Positions 36,053 to 43,886 of a stretch of DNA of 64,000 bases are shown in pieces (position 1 is the first letter of the stretch; each line of letters starts with the position of its first letter). The notes beneath the pieces were generated by a model. That model was not told where the DNA came from, did no database searches, and saw only the letters and a list, made by a program, of their open reading frames with translations. The stretch lies in the NCBI GenBank assembly GCA_964534745.1, contig CAZHQW010000007.1, positions 19,529-83,528 on the forward strand, in the 5' to 3' direction. The DNA is from G020354785 sp964534745 (GTDB taxonomy: Bacteria; Bacteroidota; Bacteroidia; Bacteroidales; UBA10428). The position numbers and the translations under genes are program-made.

Positions 36053-36585
36053 AAATAAAACATTACTCCTCCGTCAATAATAGGGAATGCAGGGTCACTG
36101 ACCGGTATTTCTCCTTCAAGCAGGAAAGAAATTTTGTTTTTAATTTTCATTTCAATTCCGACAGGGATCCAGAAAAACAGGTCTACATTACTGTTAAAAC
36201 ATAAGTCCGAGTCTGCACCGGTATAGAGTGCTATGCCTCCCTTAAGGGGAAATGATAAATTGACTGATAAATCAAGCGCAAAGTCATCAATAACATGGGC
36301 ACCTGTTGTCAGAGAAATATCGGGGTTACTTTTTAGCAGGGCCCATTCAAGGTCGGCACCAATATAATCTGATCCATCAAGAAAGCCGTATTTTAGTGCA
36401 AAGTCAACGCCTGATGCAATTCCGGCATTGCCGTGCAGGAACAAGGCCAGATTGTCATTATAGTAAGCGGGATTGAGTCCGATTGCGAATTTACCCCTTT
36501 TTAATGTTGTTGCGGTATTGAAAACCTGTCCGGTTAAATGAGCCATAATGAACAGGCAGAGAACAGCGGTTAATACTTTTTTCAT
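36049..36585 (-). CDS. Predicted small outer-membrane or exported protein
   Basis: A 178-residue exported protein. The ATG at 36585 begins a clear signal peptide (MKKVLTAVLCLFIMAHLTGQ); a longer frame upstream would put 27 atypical residues before it. The mature part alternates hydrophobic and polar residues and ends with an aromatic residue (GGVMFYF), as small beta-barrels do. It lies 47 bp downstream of the TolC-like gene on the same strand, so it may be part of the efflux operon. No family was recognised. Confidence 0.6.
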   Translation of the reverse strand: MKKVLTAVLCLFIMAHLTGQVFNTATTLKRGKFAIGLNPAYYNDNLALFLHGNAGIASGVDFALKYGFLDGSDYIGADLEWALLKSNPDISLTTGAHVIDDFALDLSVNLSFPLKGGIALYTGADSDLCFNSNVDLFFWIPVGIEMKIKNKISFLLEGEIPVSDPAFPIIDGGVMFYF

Positions 36586-36631
36586 GTCGGTATGGTTTAT
36601 TATCACGAAAGTTAATGGTATAAGTATGTTT

Positions 36632-38053
36632 TTAAAGGATAATTGGATGCCCCGAATAGAAGTCAAGTATTTTTGTTTTGAATATGTATTCGTACTTGGA
36701 CTGCAATAAATCGGACTTCGCCTTTAAAAGATCATTCTTTGCGATATTATAATCAACAGAGCTTACCAGTCCGACATCAAGCTTCTGCTGCGTATAAACA
36801 AATGCTTCCTCATTTGACTTTACAGCTTCCATGCTTGATCTGTATTTTTCAAGTGCCGCAATAGCATCGGCATGTGACTGCTGAATTTCTTTATACAATA
36901 ATTGTTTTGTAAGATCAAGGTCGAGCCTGGAGTTGTTCAATGATATTTTTGCATTGCTGATATCCCTGTTAACCTGGTACTGGTTAAATATGGGAATATT
37001 TATACCTATGGAAACATATTTGTTGACATTATCTTTTATCTGATCATTATATGGGTAATCTATGTATGGATAGTCAAGTACTGTTACGGGCTGGGTTATA
37101 TCGCCGTTTACAAAGCCTACTGTTCTTTCATAGGGGGCATTTATGTCACGCAAGATTCCCGTGCTTGAGCAACCTGTATAGTAGCTTGCCTGCAGGTATA
37201 TCTGGGGGCTTCTCCGGCCCCATTGCACTGACAGGTTTTTTTCGGCACTTTTAAGTTCATATTCTGCGCTTTTTATCTGTGGCAGGTAGTTCAAAGCTTC
37301 ATTGTATATAGTTATTACATCCTTCAGGATATAGCTTGTATCAATATCTATATCAGAAGGTACAATAATGTCAAAGCCGCTGGCCGAATCCAGATCAAGG
37401 AGCTGTGTCAGATCAAGGTATGCCAGTTTAAGCTGGTTCTTTGCATTTGTAACATTAAGCTTTTCATTTGCAGCCTGGGCTTCCATCCTGTACAGCTCGC
37501 CCTTTGCAGAGTTCCCTACTTCAACCAGCTTCCTTGTTTTTTCAACCTGAAGGAGTGTTACATTATACTGGCTTTCAGAAATTTCCAGCAGTTCCTTGCA
37601 AAAAAGAATCTGAAGATAAGCGGTAGCTATTTCCAGGGTTATATCGTTTTTTATCTTCTCTATGTCCTGCTCACTGCTTAAAAAGGCATACTTGCTTTGC
37701 TTTATGGTATTAATGGTTTGCAGCCCGTTAAAAACATTAAGATACGAACTGGCATAGAATCTGTCAGAAGATGTATTCTCCGTTATATAGTCATTAGTAA
37801 ACGGGTCGACCGATCTGCCGTAATTCAGATCCCTGGAAGCGCCGAGGTTTAAGCTTGGGAGGACTGCCAATTTTGACTGGAAATAATTGTTTTTTGTCAT
37901 CCGCGAAGCTAACTCCTGTTTTTTTATCTGCAGGTTGTTCTGATGTGCATATGTGATGCATTCCTCCAGGGTCCAGATTTTCTGTGCACTTATGTTATTT
38001 AGATTTAGCAGTAAAAAACTAACGGCTGCAATTGTTATAATGCTCTTTTTCAT
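36632..38053 (-). CDS. TolC-family outer-membrane efflux channel
   Basis: A 473-residue exported protein: signal peptide ending near NNISAQ, then two related halves of long helical coiled coils typical of TolC (WTLEECITYAHQNNLQIKKQELA and the matching IPIFNQYQVNRDISNAKISLNNSRLDL). TolC trimers join an inner-membrane pump via a HlyD-type adaptor and open to the outside. The adaptor gene is upstream with a small unknown gene between. The substrate is unknown. Confidence 0.9.
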   Translation of the reverse strand: MKKSIITIAAVSFLLLNLNNISAQKIWTLEECITYAHQNNLQIKKQELASRMTKNNYFQSKLAVLPSLNLGASRDLNYGRSVDPFTNDYITENTSSDRFYASSYLNVFNGLQTINTIKQSKYAFLSSEQDIEKIKNDITLEIATAYLQILFCKELLEISESQYNVTLLQVEKTRKLVEVGNSAKGELYRMEAQAANEKLNVTNAKNQLKLAYLDLTQLLDLDSASGFDIIVPSDIDIDTSYILKDVITIYNEALNYLPQIKSAEYELKSAEKNLSVQWGRRSPQIYLQASYYTGCSSTGILRDINAPYERTVGFVNGDITQPVTVLDYPYIDYPYNDQIKDNVNKYVSIGINIPIFNQYQVNRDISNAKISLNNSRLDLDLTKQLLYKEIQQSHADAIAALEKYRSSMEAVKSNEEAFVYTQQKLDVGLVSSVDYNIAKNDLLKAKSDLLQSKYEYIFKTKILDFYSGHPIIL

Positions 38054-38141
38054 AAATCACTGATGTTTTAGTATGAATATATTATTTGTTAGTCTGATAA
38101 CTTAAAAATATCATGATTATTGTCACTTGAAATGGTTAAAA

Positions 38142-38435
38142 TTAGTGTTTTTTCTTACGATACAAAATATGGATGTGATCAGAATTTTTTGAAGGTTTAT
38201 ATATTTGAATCAGCTCCCAGCTACTGTCATAGCTTTCTATTCTTTTTTTTAACCTGTATATCCTTGCCAGTGAAAGGGAGAGAGGGTCTTCAGCCTCTGA
38301 AAGCAAGTCCTTCTTCTCCCAGGGGAATGATACAACCCTGAAATTATACCTGAGCTTTCTACCTTTGACATTAACCTCCACTTCGGCAGTTTCATTTTCG
38401 GTTATATCAGGAATAGGTATGTTTATTTCCTTCAT
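38142..38435 (-). CDS. Small protein of unknown function in the efflux operon
   Basis: A 97-residue protein I cannot assign. It has no signal peptide or membrane segment. The N-terminus (MKEINIPIPDITENETAEVEVNVKGRKLRYNFRV) looks like a beta-rich domain, followed by a basic helix (LSLARIYRLKKRIESYD) and a strand-rich, basic end. The start is 2 bp after the HlyD stop, so it is translationally linked to the adaptor, and 88 bp before tolC. The position is where an ABC or RND pump gene would be expected. It could be a regulator, chaperone or accessory of the export system. Confidence 0.7.
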   Translation of the reverse strand: MKEINIPIPDITENETAEVEVNVKGRKLRYNFRVVSFPWEKKDLLSEAEDPLSLSLARIYRLKKRIESYDSSWELIQIYKPSKNSDHIHILYRKKKH

Positions 38436-38437
38436 GG

Positions 38438-39694
38438 TTATTTTAATATTAACTTATCATTATTCCCAAAATTATCGTAACTGGAGATAATGACTTTTTC
38501 CCCCTCAGACAGGCCATCCAGTACCTCGTAAAACCTCGGATTCTGGCGTCCTATTCTTATATTTCTTTTTACTGCCACATTGTTATTTTCGTCAACAACA
38601 TATACCCACTGGCCGCCTGTACTCTGGTAAAATCCGCCTTTTGGTATTAACAGGGCATCTTCTGATTCTCCCAGTTCCATTCGAATTCGGGCCGTCTGTC
38701 CGATCCTTATCTGTGCGGGGATGTCGCTGGTAAATTCCATGTCAACGGCAAAGGTGCCGTTTCTTACTTCCGGATATATTTTAGTAATTATAAGGTTATG
38801 TTTACCGCCGGCGAATTCAAATTCTCCGGTAAGGTTTTTCATTATTCGTGCAATATAATGCTCGTCAATATTAACACGCATTTTATAGGAATCAAGTATA
38901 TTAATAGTGCCGATTCGTGACCCGTAGCTTACTACTTCACCTATCTCGGGATTTAGGGAAGCCAGCTCTCCGTTGACGGGAGCCCTGATATTTAAATTCT
39001 CAAGTCTTTTTCTTGTCAGCTCCAGGTTGTTTTGCATTCTGTCTATGGATTTTTCATCTGAAGCAATCCTTGTGATCATATACAGGGAATCATGAACATA
39101 TTTTTGCTTTTGCAGCTCGAGCTGCTGCAGGGTCAGCTCATATTGTTCCTTTGAATACTGGTATTCTTCGTTAGATATATGATTATTCTCCAGGAGCTTC
39201 AAATTATAATTATATGTCCGTTCCAGCTTTTTAAGCAGGTATTGTAGATTAAGGATCTGGGTCTTGAGACTTATCTTTTGATTTTCAAGATTGAGCCGTG
39301 TTGTTTTCAAATCATTTATTGCCCTGGCCACCACTGCTTCGTTGCTTGATATGTCAAGCACAAGGTTATCATTGCTGAGCTTGATAATGATATCACCCTT
39401 TTTTACCATATTACCCTCTTCAATTAGTATCTCTTCGACTCTTCCACCCTCTATTGCGTCAAGGTATATGGTTTTTATAGGTTCAACAATACCATTTACC
39501 GAGATATAATCCTGGTACTTGTCATAGATAACTTCTCTTATTGTGATCTTTTCGGTATTAACATTAAGTTTTGTGCTTTTGTCACCAAAAATTATTTTTA
39601 TAAGAGCCAGCAGTAGCAAAATACAAATAATACCAATCCAGATATATTTTTTGCTGATACCTTTTTTCTCAATTTTTCTGTCCATTCCTTCCAT
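38438..39694 (-). CDS. HlyD/MacA-family membrane-fusion (efflux adaptor) protein
   Basis: A 418-residue protein with one N-terminal membrane segment (IWIGIICILLLLALIKIIF, about residues 21-39). The biotinyl-lipoyl-like half-motifs are at VEEILIEEGNMVKKGDII and LNIRAPVNGELASLNPEIGE, flanking a long coiled-coil hairpin (about 120-230). The C-terminal part has the beta-barrel and membrane-proximal domains (IRIGQTARIRMELGE and GLSEGEKVIISSYD). It links an inner-membrane transporter to TolC. An alternative start is three codons downstream. A possible sigma54 site lies upstream (see findings). Confidence 0.92.
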   Translation of the reverse strand: MEGMDRKIEKKGISKKYIWIGIICILLLLALIKIIFGDKSTKLNVNTEKITIREVIYDKYQDYISVNGIVEPIKTIYLDAIEGGRVEEILIEEGNMVKKGDIIIKLSNDNLVLDISSNEAVVARAINDLKTTRLNLENQKISLKTQILNLQYLLKKLERTYNYNLKLLENNHISNEEYQYSKEQYELTLQQLELQKQKYVHDSLYMITRIASDEKSIDRMQNNLELTRKRLENLNIRAPVNGELASLNPEIGEVVSYGSRIGTINILDSYKMRVNIDEHYIARIMKNLTGEFEFAGGKHNLIITKIYPEVRNGTFAVDMEFTSDIPAQIRIGQTARIRMELGESEDALLIPKGGFYQSTGGQWVYVVDENNNVAVKRNIRIGRQNPRFYEVLDGLSEGEKVIISSYDNFGNNDKLILK

Positions 39695-39814
39695 ATACAG
39701 AAAATGTTTATCCTATTTGGTGAAAAAGACTTATCATTAATTATGCCAAAGAATATAATAAACTGGTATGCTGATTGTTAGCTTAATATTCATATCGTCA
39801 GATGACAGCCATAT

Positions 39815-39845
39815 GTACGAATATACTACATAAAACGTACGAATA
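39815..39845. repeat. Direct repeat GTACGAATA upstream of the sigma54-type response regulator
   Basis: GTACGAATA occurs at 39815-39823 and 39837-39845, 22 bases apart, about two helical turns. It lies between the divergent HlyD and regulator genes and could be an operator. The binding factor is not known. Confidence 0.4.
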
Positions 39846-39916
39846 CGAACATTCAAAAAAATATATGTATTTTTGTTTTAATGTTTGAATAATTTTGGAC
39901 ATTAATATTTGTTATC

Positions 39917-41293
39917 ATGGATAATACCGTTGGCAGAATACTGATCGTTGATGATAATGAGGATATTCTGGCTTCATTGAGATTATTGTTAAAATCACAT
40001 TTTGAGGAAGTTGCAACCTTAAATTCGCCCGTAAAGATTCCTGAATTATTGGCGAGGGGAAATTATGATGTTATTCTGCTGGATATGAATTTCTCAGGAA
40101 ATGCAATAAGCGGGAAGGAAGGATTTGACTGGCTCGCAAAAATTCTTGATATAGACCCTAAAGCGGTGGTTGTATTCATGACTGCATACGGAGATGCCGA
40201 GAATGCAGTAAAGGCTATAAAGTCAGGTGCAACAGATTTTATTCTGAAACCCTGGCAAAATGAGAAACTGATTGCAACTCTTTCCGCATCTGTAAAACTC
40301 CGTAGATCAAGAGTTGAGGCAGAAGAGCTGAGAACAAGGCAGAGGGATATTTGCAGCGTGATGGATCAACCTTATCACGAATTTGTAGGAAATTCCGCTG
40401 AAATGAAAGAAGTATTTTCTATTATAAAGAAGGTTGCCAAAACCGATGCAAATATACTTATTCTGGGAGAGAACGGAACGGGCAAGGAGCTTGTGGCAAG
40501 GGCCATACACAGAAACTCGTTACGAAGGGATGAGGTCTTCATTAGTGTTGACCTGGGGTCAATAACAAGCACTCTCTTTGAAAGCGAATTGTTCGGACAT
40601 GAGAAGGGAGCTTTCACTGATGCAAAGAGGGACAAGGCGGGAAGGTTTGAAATAGCGTCAAGGGGCACACTGTTTCTGGACGAGATAGGAAACCTGTCCC
40701 TTCCCCTGCAGACAAAGATATTGTCGGCAATTGAAAAGAAGCAGGTCACGAGGGTCGGGAGCAATAAACCTGTATCTGCTGATGTCCGCCTTATTTGTGC
40801 TACCAACAATGATTTATACGGCATGGCAGCCAGGGATGAATTCCGGCAGGACCTTTTATACAGGGTCAATACGGTAGAAATAAATCTGCCTCCCCTGCGG
40901 GAGAGGACCGAAGACATAGAGTTGCTTGCCAGTCATTTTCTGAAAATATATTCAAAAAAGTACAGGAAATCCATAAACAGGATATCTTCGGGCGCAATAA
41001 AGAAATTGAACCATTATGAATGGCCGGGCAACGTCAGGGAACTGCAGCATGCCGTCGAGAGGGCTGTTATAATGACAGATAATAATACCCTTGAACCTGA
41101 CGATTTTATTCTCACTTCACAGCCTAAAAAGACCGCCGCTCCAGATTTTGATACATACAACCTTGAGGAAATTGAGAAAAAAGTAATTGCCAGGGTGCTT
41201 AAGCAGAATCAGGGCAATATCACACAGGCTGCAAAAGATTTAGGATTGACCAGGACATCGCTATACAGAAGAATGGAAAAATATGAACTTTGA
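39917..41293 (+). CDS. Sigma54-dependent response regulator (NtrC family)
   Basis: A 458-residue regulator with three parts. The receiver (about 1-125) has the acidic DDNED, phospho-acceptor VILLDMNF and LKPW lysine. The AAA+ domain (about 160-390) carries GENGTGKELVARAIH (Walker A), the sigma54-contacting ELFGHEKGAFTDA loop and LFLDEIGNLSL (Walker B). The C-terminal Fis-type helix-turn-helix (NITQAAKDLGLTRTSLYRRM) binds DNA. It reads away from the HlyD-TolC operon, a common arrangement for its regulator. No sensor kinase gene is adjacent, so its partner is elsewhere or replaced. Confidence 0.94.
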   Translation: MDNTVGRILIVDDNEDILASLRLLLKSHFEEVATLNSPVKIPELLARGNYDVILLDMNFSGNAISGKEGFDWLAKILDIDPKAVVVFMTAYGDAENAVKAIKSGATDFILKPWQNEKLIATLSASVKLRRSRVEAEELRTRQRDICSVMDQPYHEFVGNSAEMKEVFSIIKKVAKTDANILILGENGTGKELVARAIHRNSLRRDEVFISVDLGSITSTLFESELFGHEKGAFTDAKRDKAGRFEIASRGTLFLDEIGNLSLPLQTKILSAIEKKQVTRVGSNKPVSADVRLICATNNDLYGMAARDEFRQDLLYRVNTVEINLPPLRERTEDIELLASHFLKIYSKKYRKSINRISSGAIKKLNHYEWPGNVRELQHAVERAVIMTDNNTLEPDDFILTSQPKKTAAPDFDTYNLEEIEKKVIARVLKQNQGNITQAAKDLGLTRTSLYRRMEKYEL

Positions 41294-41337
41294 GAAATGC
41301 GTTATTATAGTTAAAACTTTAAACAATACAGTCACTT

Positions 41338-42114
41338 ATGGAAATAGTTGGTCTTATTCCCGCAGGAGGCCAGGCAACAAGGCTGGGGAAAATACCTTGC
41401 AGCAAGGAGATTTATCCCGTTGTAAAAAGTGAATCTGCCGGCAAAGGCAAAATCAGGATTAAAGTCATTTCCGAGTATTTAATCAACAGTTTTCGTATTG
41501 CCGGTATTAATGAAATATATTTTATCCTCCGTCCTGGCAAATGGGACATACAGGCCTATTACGGTGACGGGAAGGATTCGGGAGTAAATATTTCCTACCT
41601 GATAATGGATCTGCCTCACGGGACACCGTTCACCCTTGTTCAGGCATATCCGTTTACAAGAGATAAATATATAGCACTCGGTTATCCTGATATTATCTTT
41701 AAACCTGCTGAAGCATTTATCAGTATCAGGGAAAAAATGGCTGAAACAAAAGCTGACATTGTGCTGGGACTGTTTAATATCGATAACTATAAAAAGTGGG
41801 ATATGGTTGAGCTCGATAACCGGGGAAAGATCAAAGACATTATCATAAAACAGAACAGGCCTGATCTTAAATACGGATGGACAATCGCTTTATGGAACCC
41901 TTCTTTCTGGGAATTTATGAACCGTTATATCCAGAAAATAATAAGCAGCGGTAGTGACGGTGAAGTATGGATTGGCGGACAGTTATACAGGGAACTGTAC
42001 CCGGGAGACATATTCAAGGAAGCAGCAAGAAGCGGGATGCGCATGGAGTCGGTAATATTTGAAAAAGGAACAAGCCTGGATATCGGTACTCCTGATGATT
42101 TGGAAAAAATATAG
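41338..42114 (+). CDS. Sugar nucleotidyltransferase-like protein (NTP_transferase family)
   Basis: A 258-residue protein with the nucleotide-binding start LIPAGGQATRLGKIPCSKEIYPV, the base-binding GYPDIIF aspartate and a C-terminal SLDIGTPDDLEKI. It resembles nucleotidyltransferases that activate sugar phosphates (RmlA or GalU-like) but with an unusual insertion (SESAGKGKIRIKVI) where the conserved lysine is. The substrate is unknown. It is 44 bp after the response regulator and probably shares its message. Its stop codon (42112-42114) overlaps the first bases of an inverted-repeat element. Confidence 0.75.
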   Translation: MEIVGLIPAGGQATRLGKIPCSKEIYPVVKSESAGKGKIRIKVISEYLINSFRIAGINEIYFILRPGKWDIQAYYGDGKDSGVNISYLIMDLPHGTPFTLVQAYPFTRDKYIALGYPDIIFKPAEAFISIREKMAETKADIVLGLFNIDNYKKWDMVELDNRGKIKDIIIKQNRPDLKYGWTIALWNPSFWEFMNRYIQKIISSGSDGEVWIGGQLYRELYPGDIFKEAARSGMRMESVIFEKGTSLDIGTPDDLEKI

Positions 42115-42170
42115 GGACAGCGCCCATATTTAGGGGACTGTACCCGTATTAAATATGGGCGCTGTCCCTA
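42112..42170. repeat. 59-bp palindromic repeat element (21-bp arms)
   Basis: The arm at 42112-42132 contains GGGACAGCGCCCATATTT, and its exact reverse complement fills 42150-42170; the 17-base middle starts GGGGACTGTACCC. The left arm includes the stop codon of the nucleotidyltransferase gene, and the right arm supplies the last six codons and stop of ispF. The same 18-base core recurs at 63979-63996. It looks like a REP- or MITE-like unit that can also serve as a two-way terminator. I cannot tell whether a transposase gene for it exists outside the window. Confidence 0.85.
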
Positions 42171-42640
42171 ATTATCGATACAACGGCAAAAACCGCAATA
42201 CCTTTACCCTTGCCGACAAATCCAAGTTTTTCAGATGTTGTGGCCTTAATTGAAAGGGCTTTCTTATTTATTCCAATAGTCTTTGCAAGGATTTCCTGCA
42301 TTTCCGGTATGAGGCTGCTGATTTTGGGACTTTCAAGGCATACTGTCGTATCGATATTCCCTATTGAATAGCCATGCTCTTTTAACAGGTCAATGGTCCG
42401 TGCCAGGAGTATCTTACTGTCTATGTCCTTATATTCATCTGATGTGTCAGGGAAGTGAAAGCCGATATCCCGCAGATTGGCGGCACCCAGAAGTGCGTCG
42501 CATATGGCATGTATTAGTGCATCCCCATCGGAATGGCCGACAGCTCCGAAGTCGGATTTAATTGTAATACCTCCAAGAACAAATTTATGACCCCGTTTCA
42601 GTTGGTGAACATCATATCCGAAACCTACACGGATATTCAT
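42149..42640 (-). CDS. ispF: 2-C-methyl-D-erythritol 2,4-cyclodiphosphate synthase
   Basis: Cyclises CDP-methylerythritol 2-phosphate in the MEP isoprenoid pathway. Zinc and active-site motifs are GYDVHQL (residues 8-14), GGI, then GHSDGDALIHAICDALLGA, and TTSEKLGFVGKGKGIAVFAVV near the end. The length of 163 residues is usual, but the last six residues RDSAHI are coded by the palindromic repeat. That tail replaces the family's normal short C-terminus. It follows porV by one base; coupling with the T9SS genes seems due to transcription rather than function. Confidence 0.95.
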   Translation of the reverse strand: MNIRVGFGYDVHQLKRGHKFVLGGITIKSDFGAVGHSDGDALIHAICDALLGAANLRDIGFHFPDTSDEYKDIDSKILLARTIDLLKEHGYSIGNIDTTVCLESPKISSLIPEMQEILAKTIGINKKALSIKATTSEKLGFVGKGKGIAVFAVVSIIRDSAHI

Positions 42641-42641
42641 T

Positions 42642-43817
42642 TTATCTTAAATCTCTGAACTTGTCAAAAACAAATCCTAGTGTGAATCTCATTGTGTTGG
42701 CCAGGGGATTGTTTCTTCCTGAGGTTGGTATCAGATATGAATAATCTATGAAAAATACATTTAATTTGAGTCCGATACCGACAGTAAAGTATTTCCTGTT
42801 TCCTTTATTAATATGTTCATTAAAGTAGCCTGCCCTGATGGCAAATTGTTCCCTGTACCAGTACTCTGCACCAACGGACCAGATTATTTCATGGATTTCT
42901 TCTTTGAATCCGCCGGGGGCGTCATAAAAAGATTCGATCCAGCTCAGGGGCAGTGAAGAGGCAGGTTCCCTACCTTCTTTAATAACTTTTTCATTATTGG
43001 TATCAACACTGTCAACGTAGTAGGTAGGCGGAGTCGGTACCAGCAGCTTGTTAATGTCAGTGGCTACACTGATAGAATTATATTCATCAAGATCAACCGA
43101 CAGTCTCGCACCAACTCTGAGGTTTGCCGGTATAAAGTATTTATCTGCACCTTCCGTATAGGATATTTTTGATCCCAGGTTTGTTATACTGACTCCCCAT
43201 GCAAGTTCGGCTGATTTGTCGCTTAACTTGATATCTTTCTGGTAATAAGTTGCGAGGTCAGCGGCAAAAGATATTCCGGGATTATATTCCTCACCGCCCT
43301 GTGTGCCTCCTCCTGTAAGGTCAGACCTTAAAAACCGCAGGGTCAGCGCACCTGAAATCTTATCGGAAAGTGTTCTTGAATATGCCATATCCACTGCAAA
43401 TTCATTTGGTGTAAAATGTCCGTACTCATCGCCGTAAATATCCCTGAACAGTATCTCACCAAGGGAGAAATACAAAAATGAACCGCTTACCACCTGCCTG
43501 TCATCAATCCTGTAATAGCCTGATACGTATCCCAGGTTTATATCACTTACCAGGTTTCTAAGCCATGGTGTAAATGACATGGCAAATCCTCCTTCTCCGT
43601 CGATAAATGCATATCTTGCAGCATTCCAGTGCTGGGCACTTGCATCGGGACTCGTGGCAACACCGATGTCACCCATGGCACCTGCCCTGGAATCCGGGGC
43701 TATAGTAACAAAGGGTACTGTTAAGAATATCGGATTAAGTTCTTCTTCGTCCTGTGAAATAATGCTCTGAAGAACAAATACTAAGGCAAATCCTGAAATT
43801 ATAATCCTTCTTATCAT
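42642..43817 (-). CDS. porV: Type IX secretion outer-membrane protein PorV (LptO)
   Basis: A 391-residue FadL-like barrel with signal peptide (ending near QSIISQ). The N-terminal PFVTIAPDSRAGAMGDIGVATSPDASAQHWNAARYA stretch is characteristic of PorV, as is the C-terminal RNNPLANTMRFTLGF. PorV takes T9SS cargo from the SprA channel and hands it to PorU for sorting-domain removal. It lies 69 bp downstream of porU on the same strand, the conserved order in this phylum. ispF follows directly. Confidence 0.95.
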   Translation of the reverse strand: MIRRIIISGFALVFVLQSIISQDEEELNPIFLTVPFVTIAPDSRAGAMGDIGVATSPDASAQHWNAARYAFIDGEGGFAMSFTPWLRNLVSDINLGYVSGYYRIDDRQVVSGSFLYFSLGEILFRDIYGDEYGHFTPNEFAVDMAYSRTLSDKISGALTLRFLRSDLTGGGTQGGEEYNPGISFAADLATYYQKDIKLSDKSAELAWGVSITNLGSKISYTEGADKYFIPANLRVGARLSVDLDEYNSISVATDINKLLVPTPPTYYVDSVDTNNEKVIKEGREPASSLPLSWIESFYDAPGGFKEEIHEIIWSVGAEYWYREQFAIRAGYFNEHINKGNRKYFTVGIGLKLNVFFIDYSYLIPTSGRNNPLANTMRFTLGFVFDKFRDLR

Positions 43818-43886
43818 GACTAAATCAGTTTTTATTGGTGAAACAAATATAAAACAAATATTTATATATGAAACCCAGTGAGTTAA

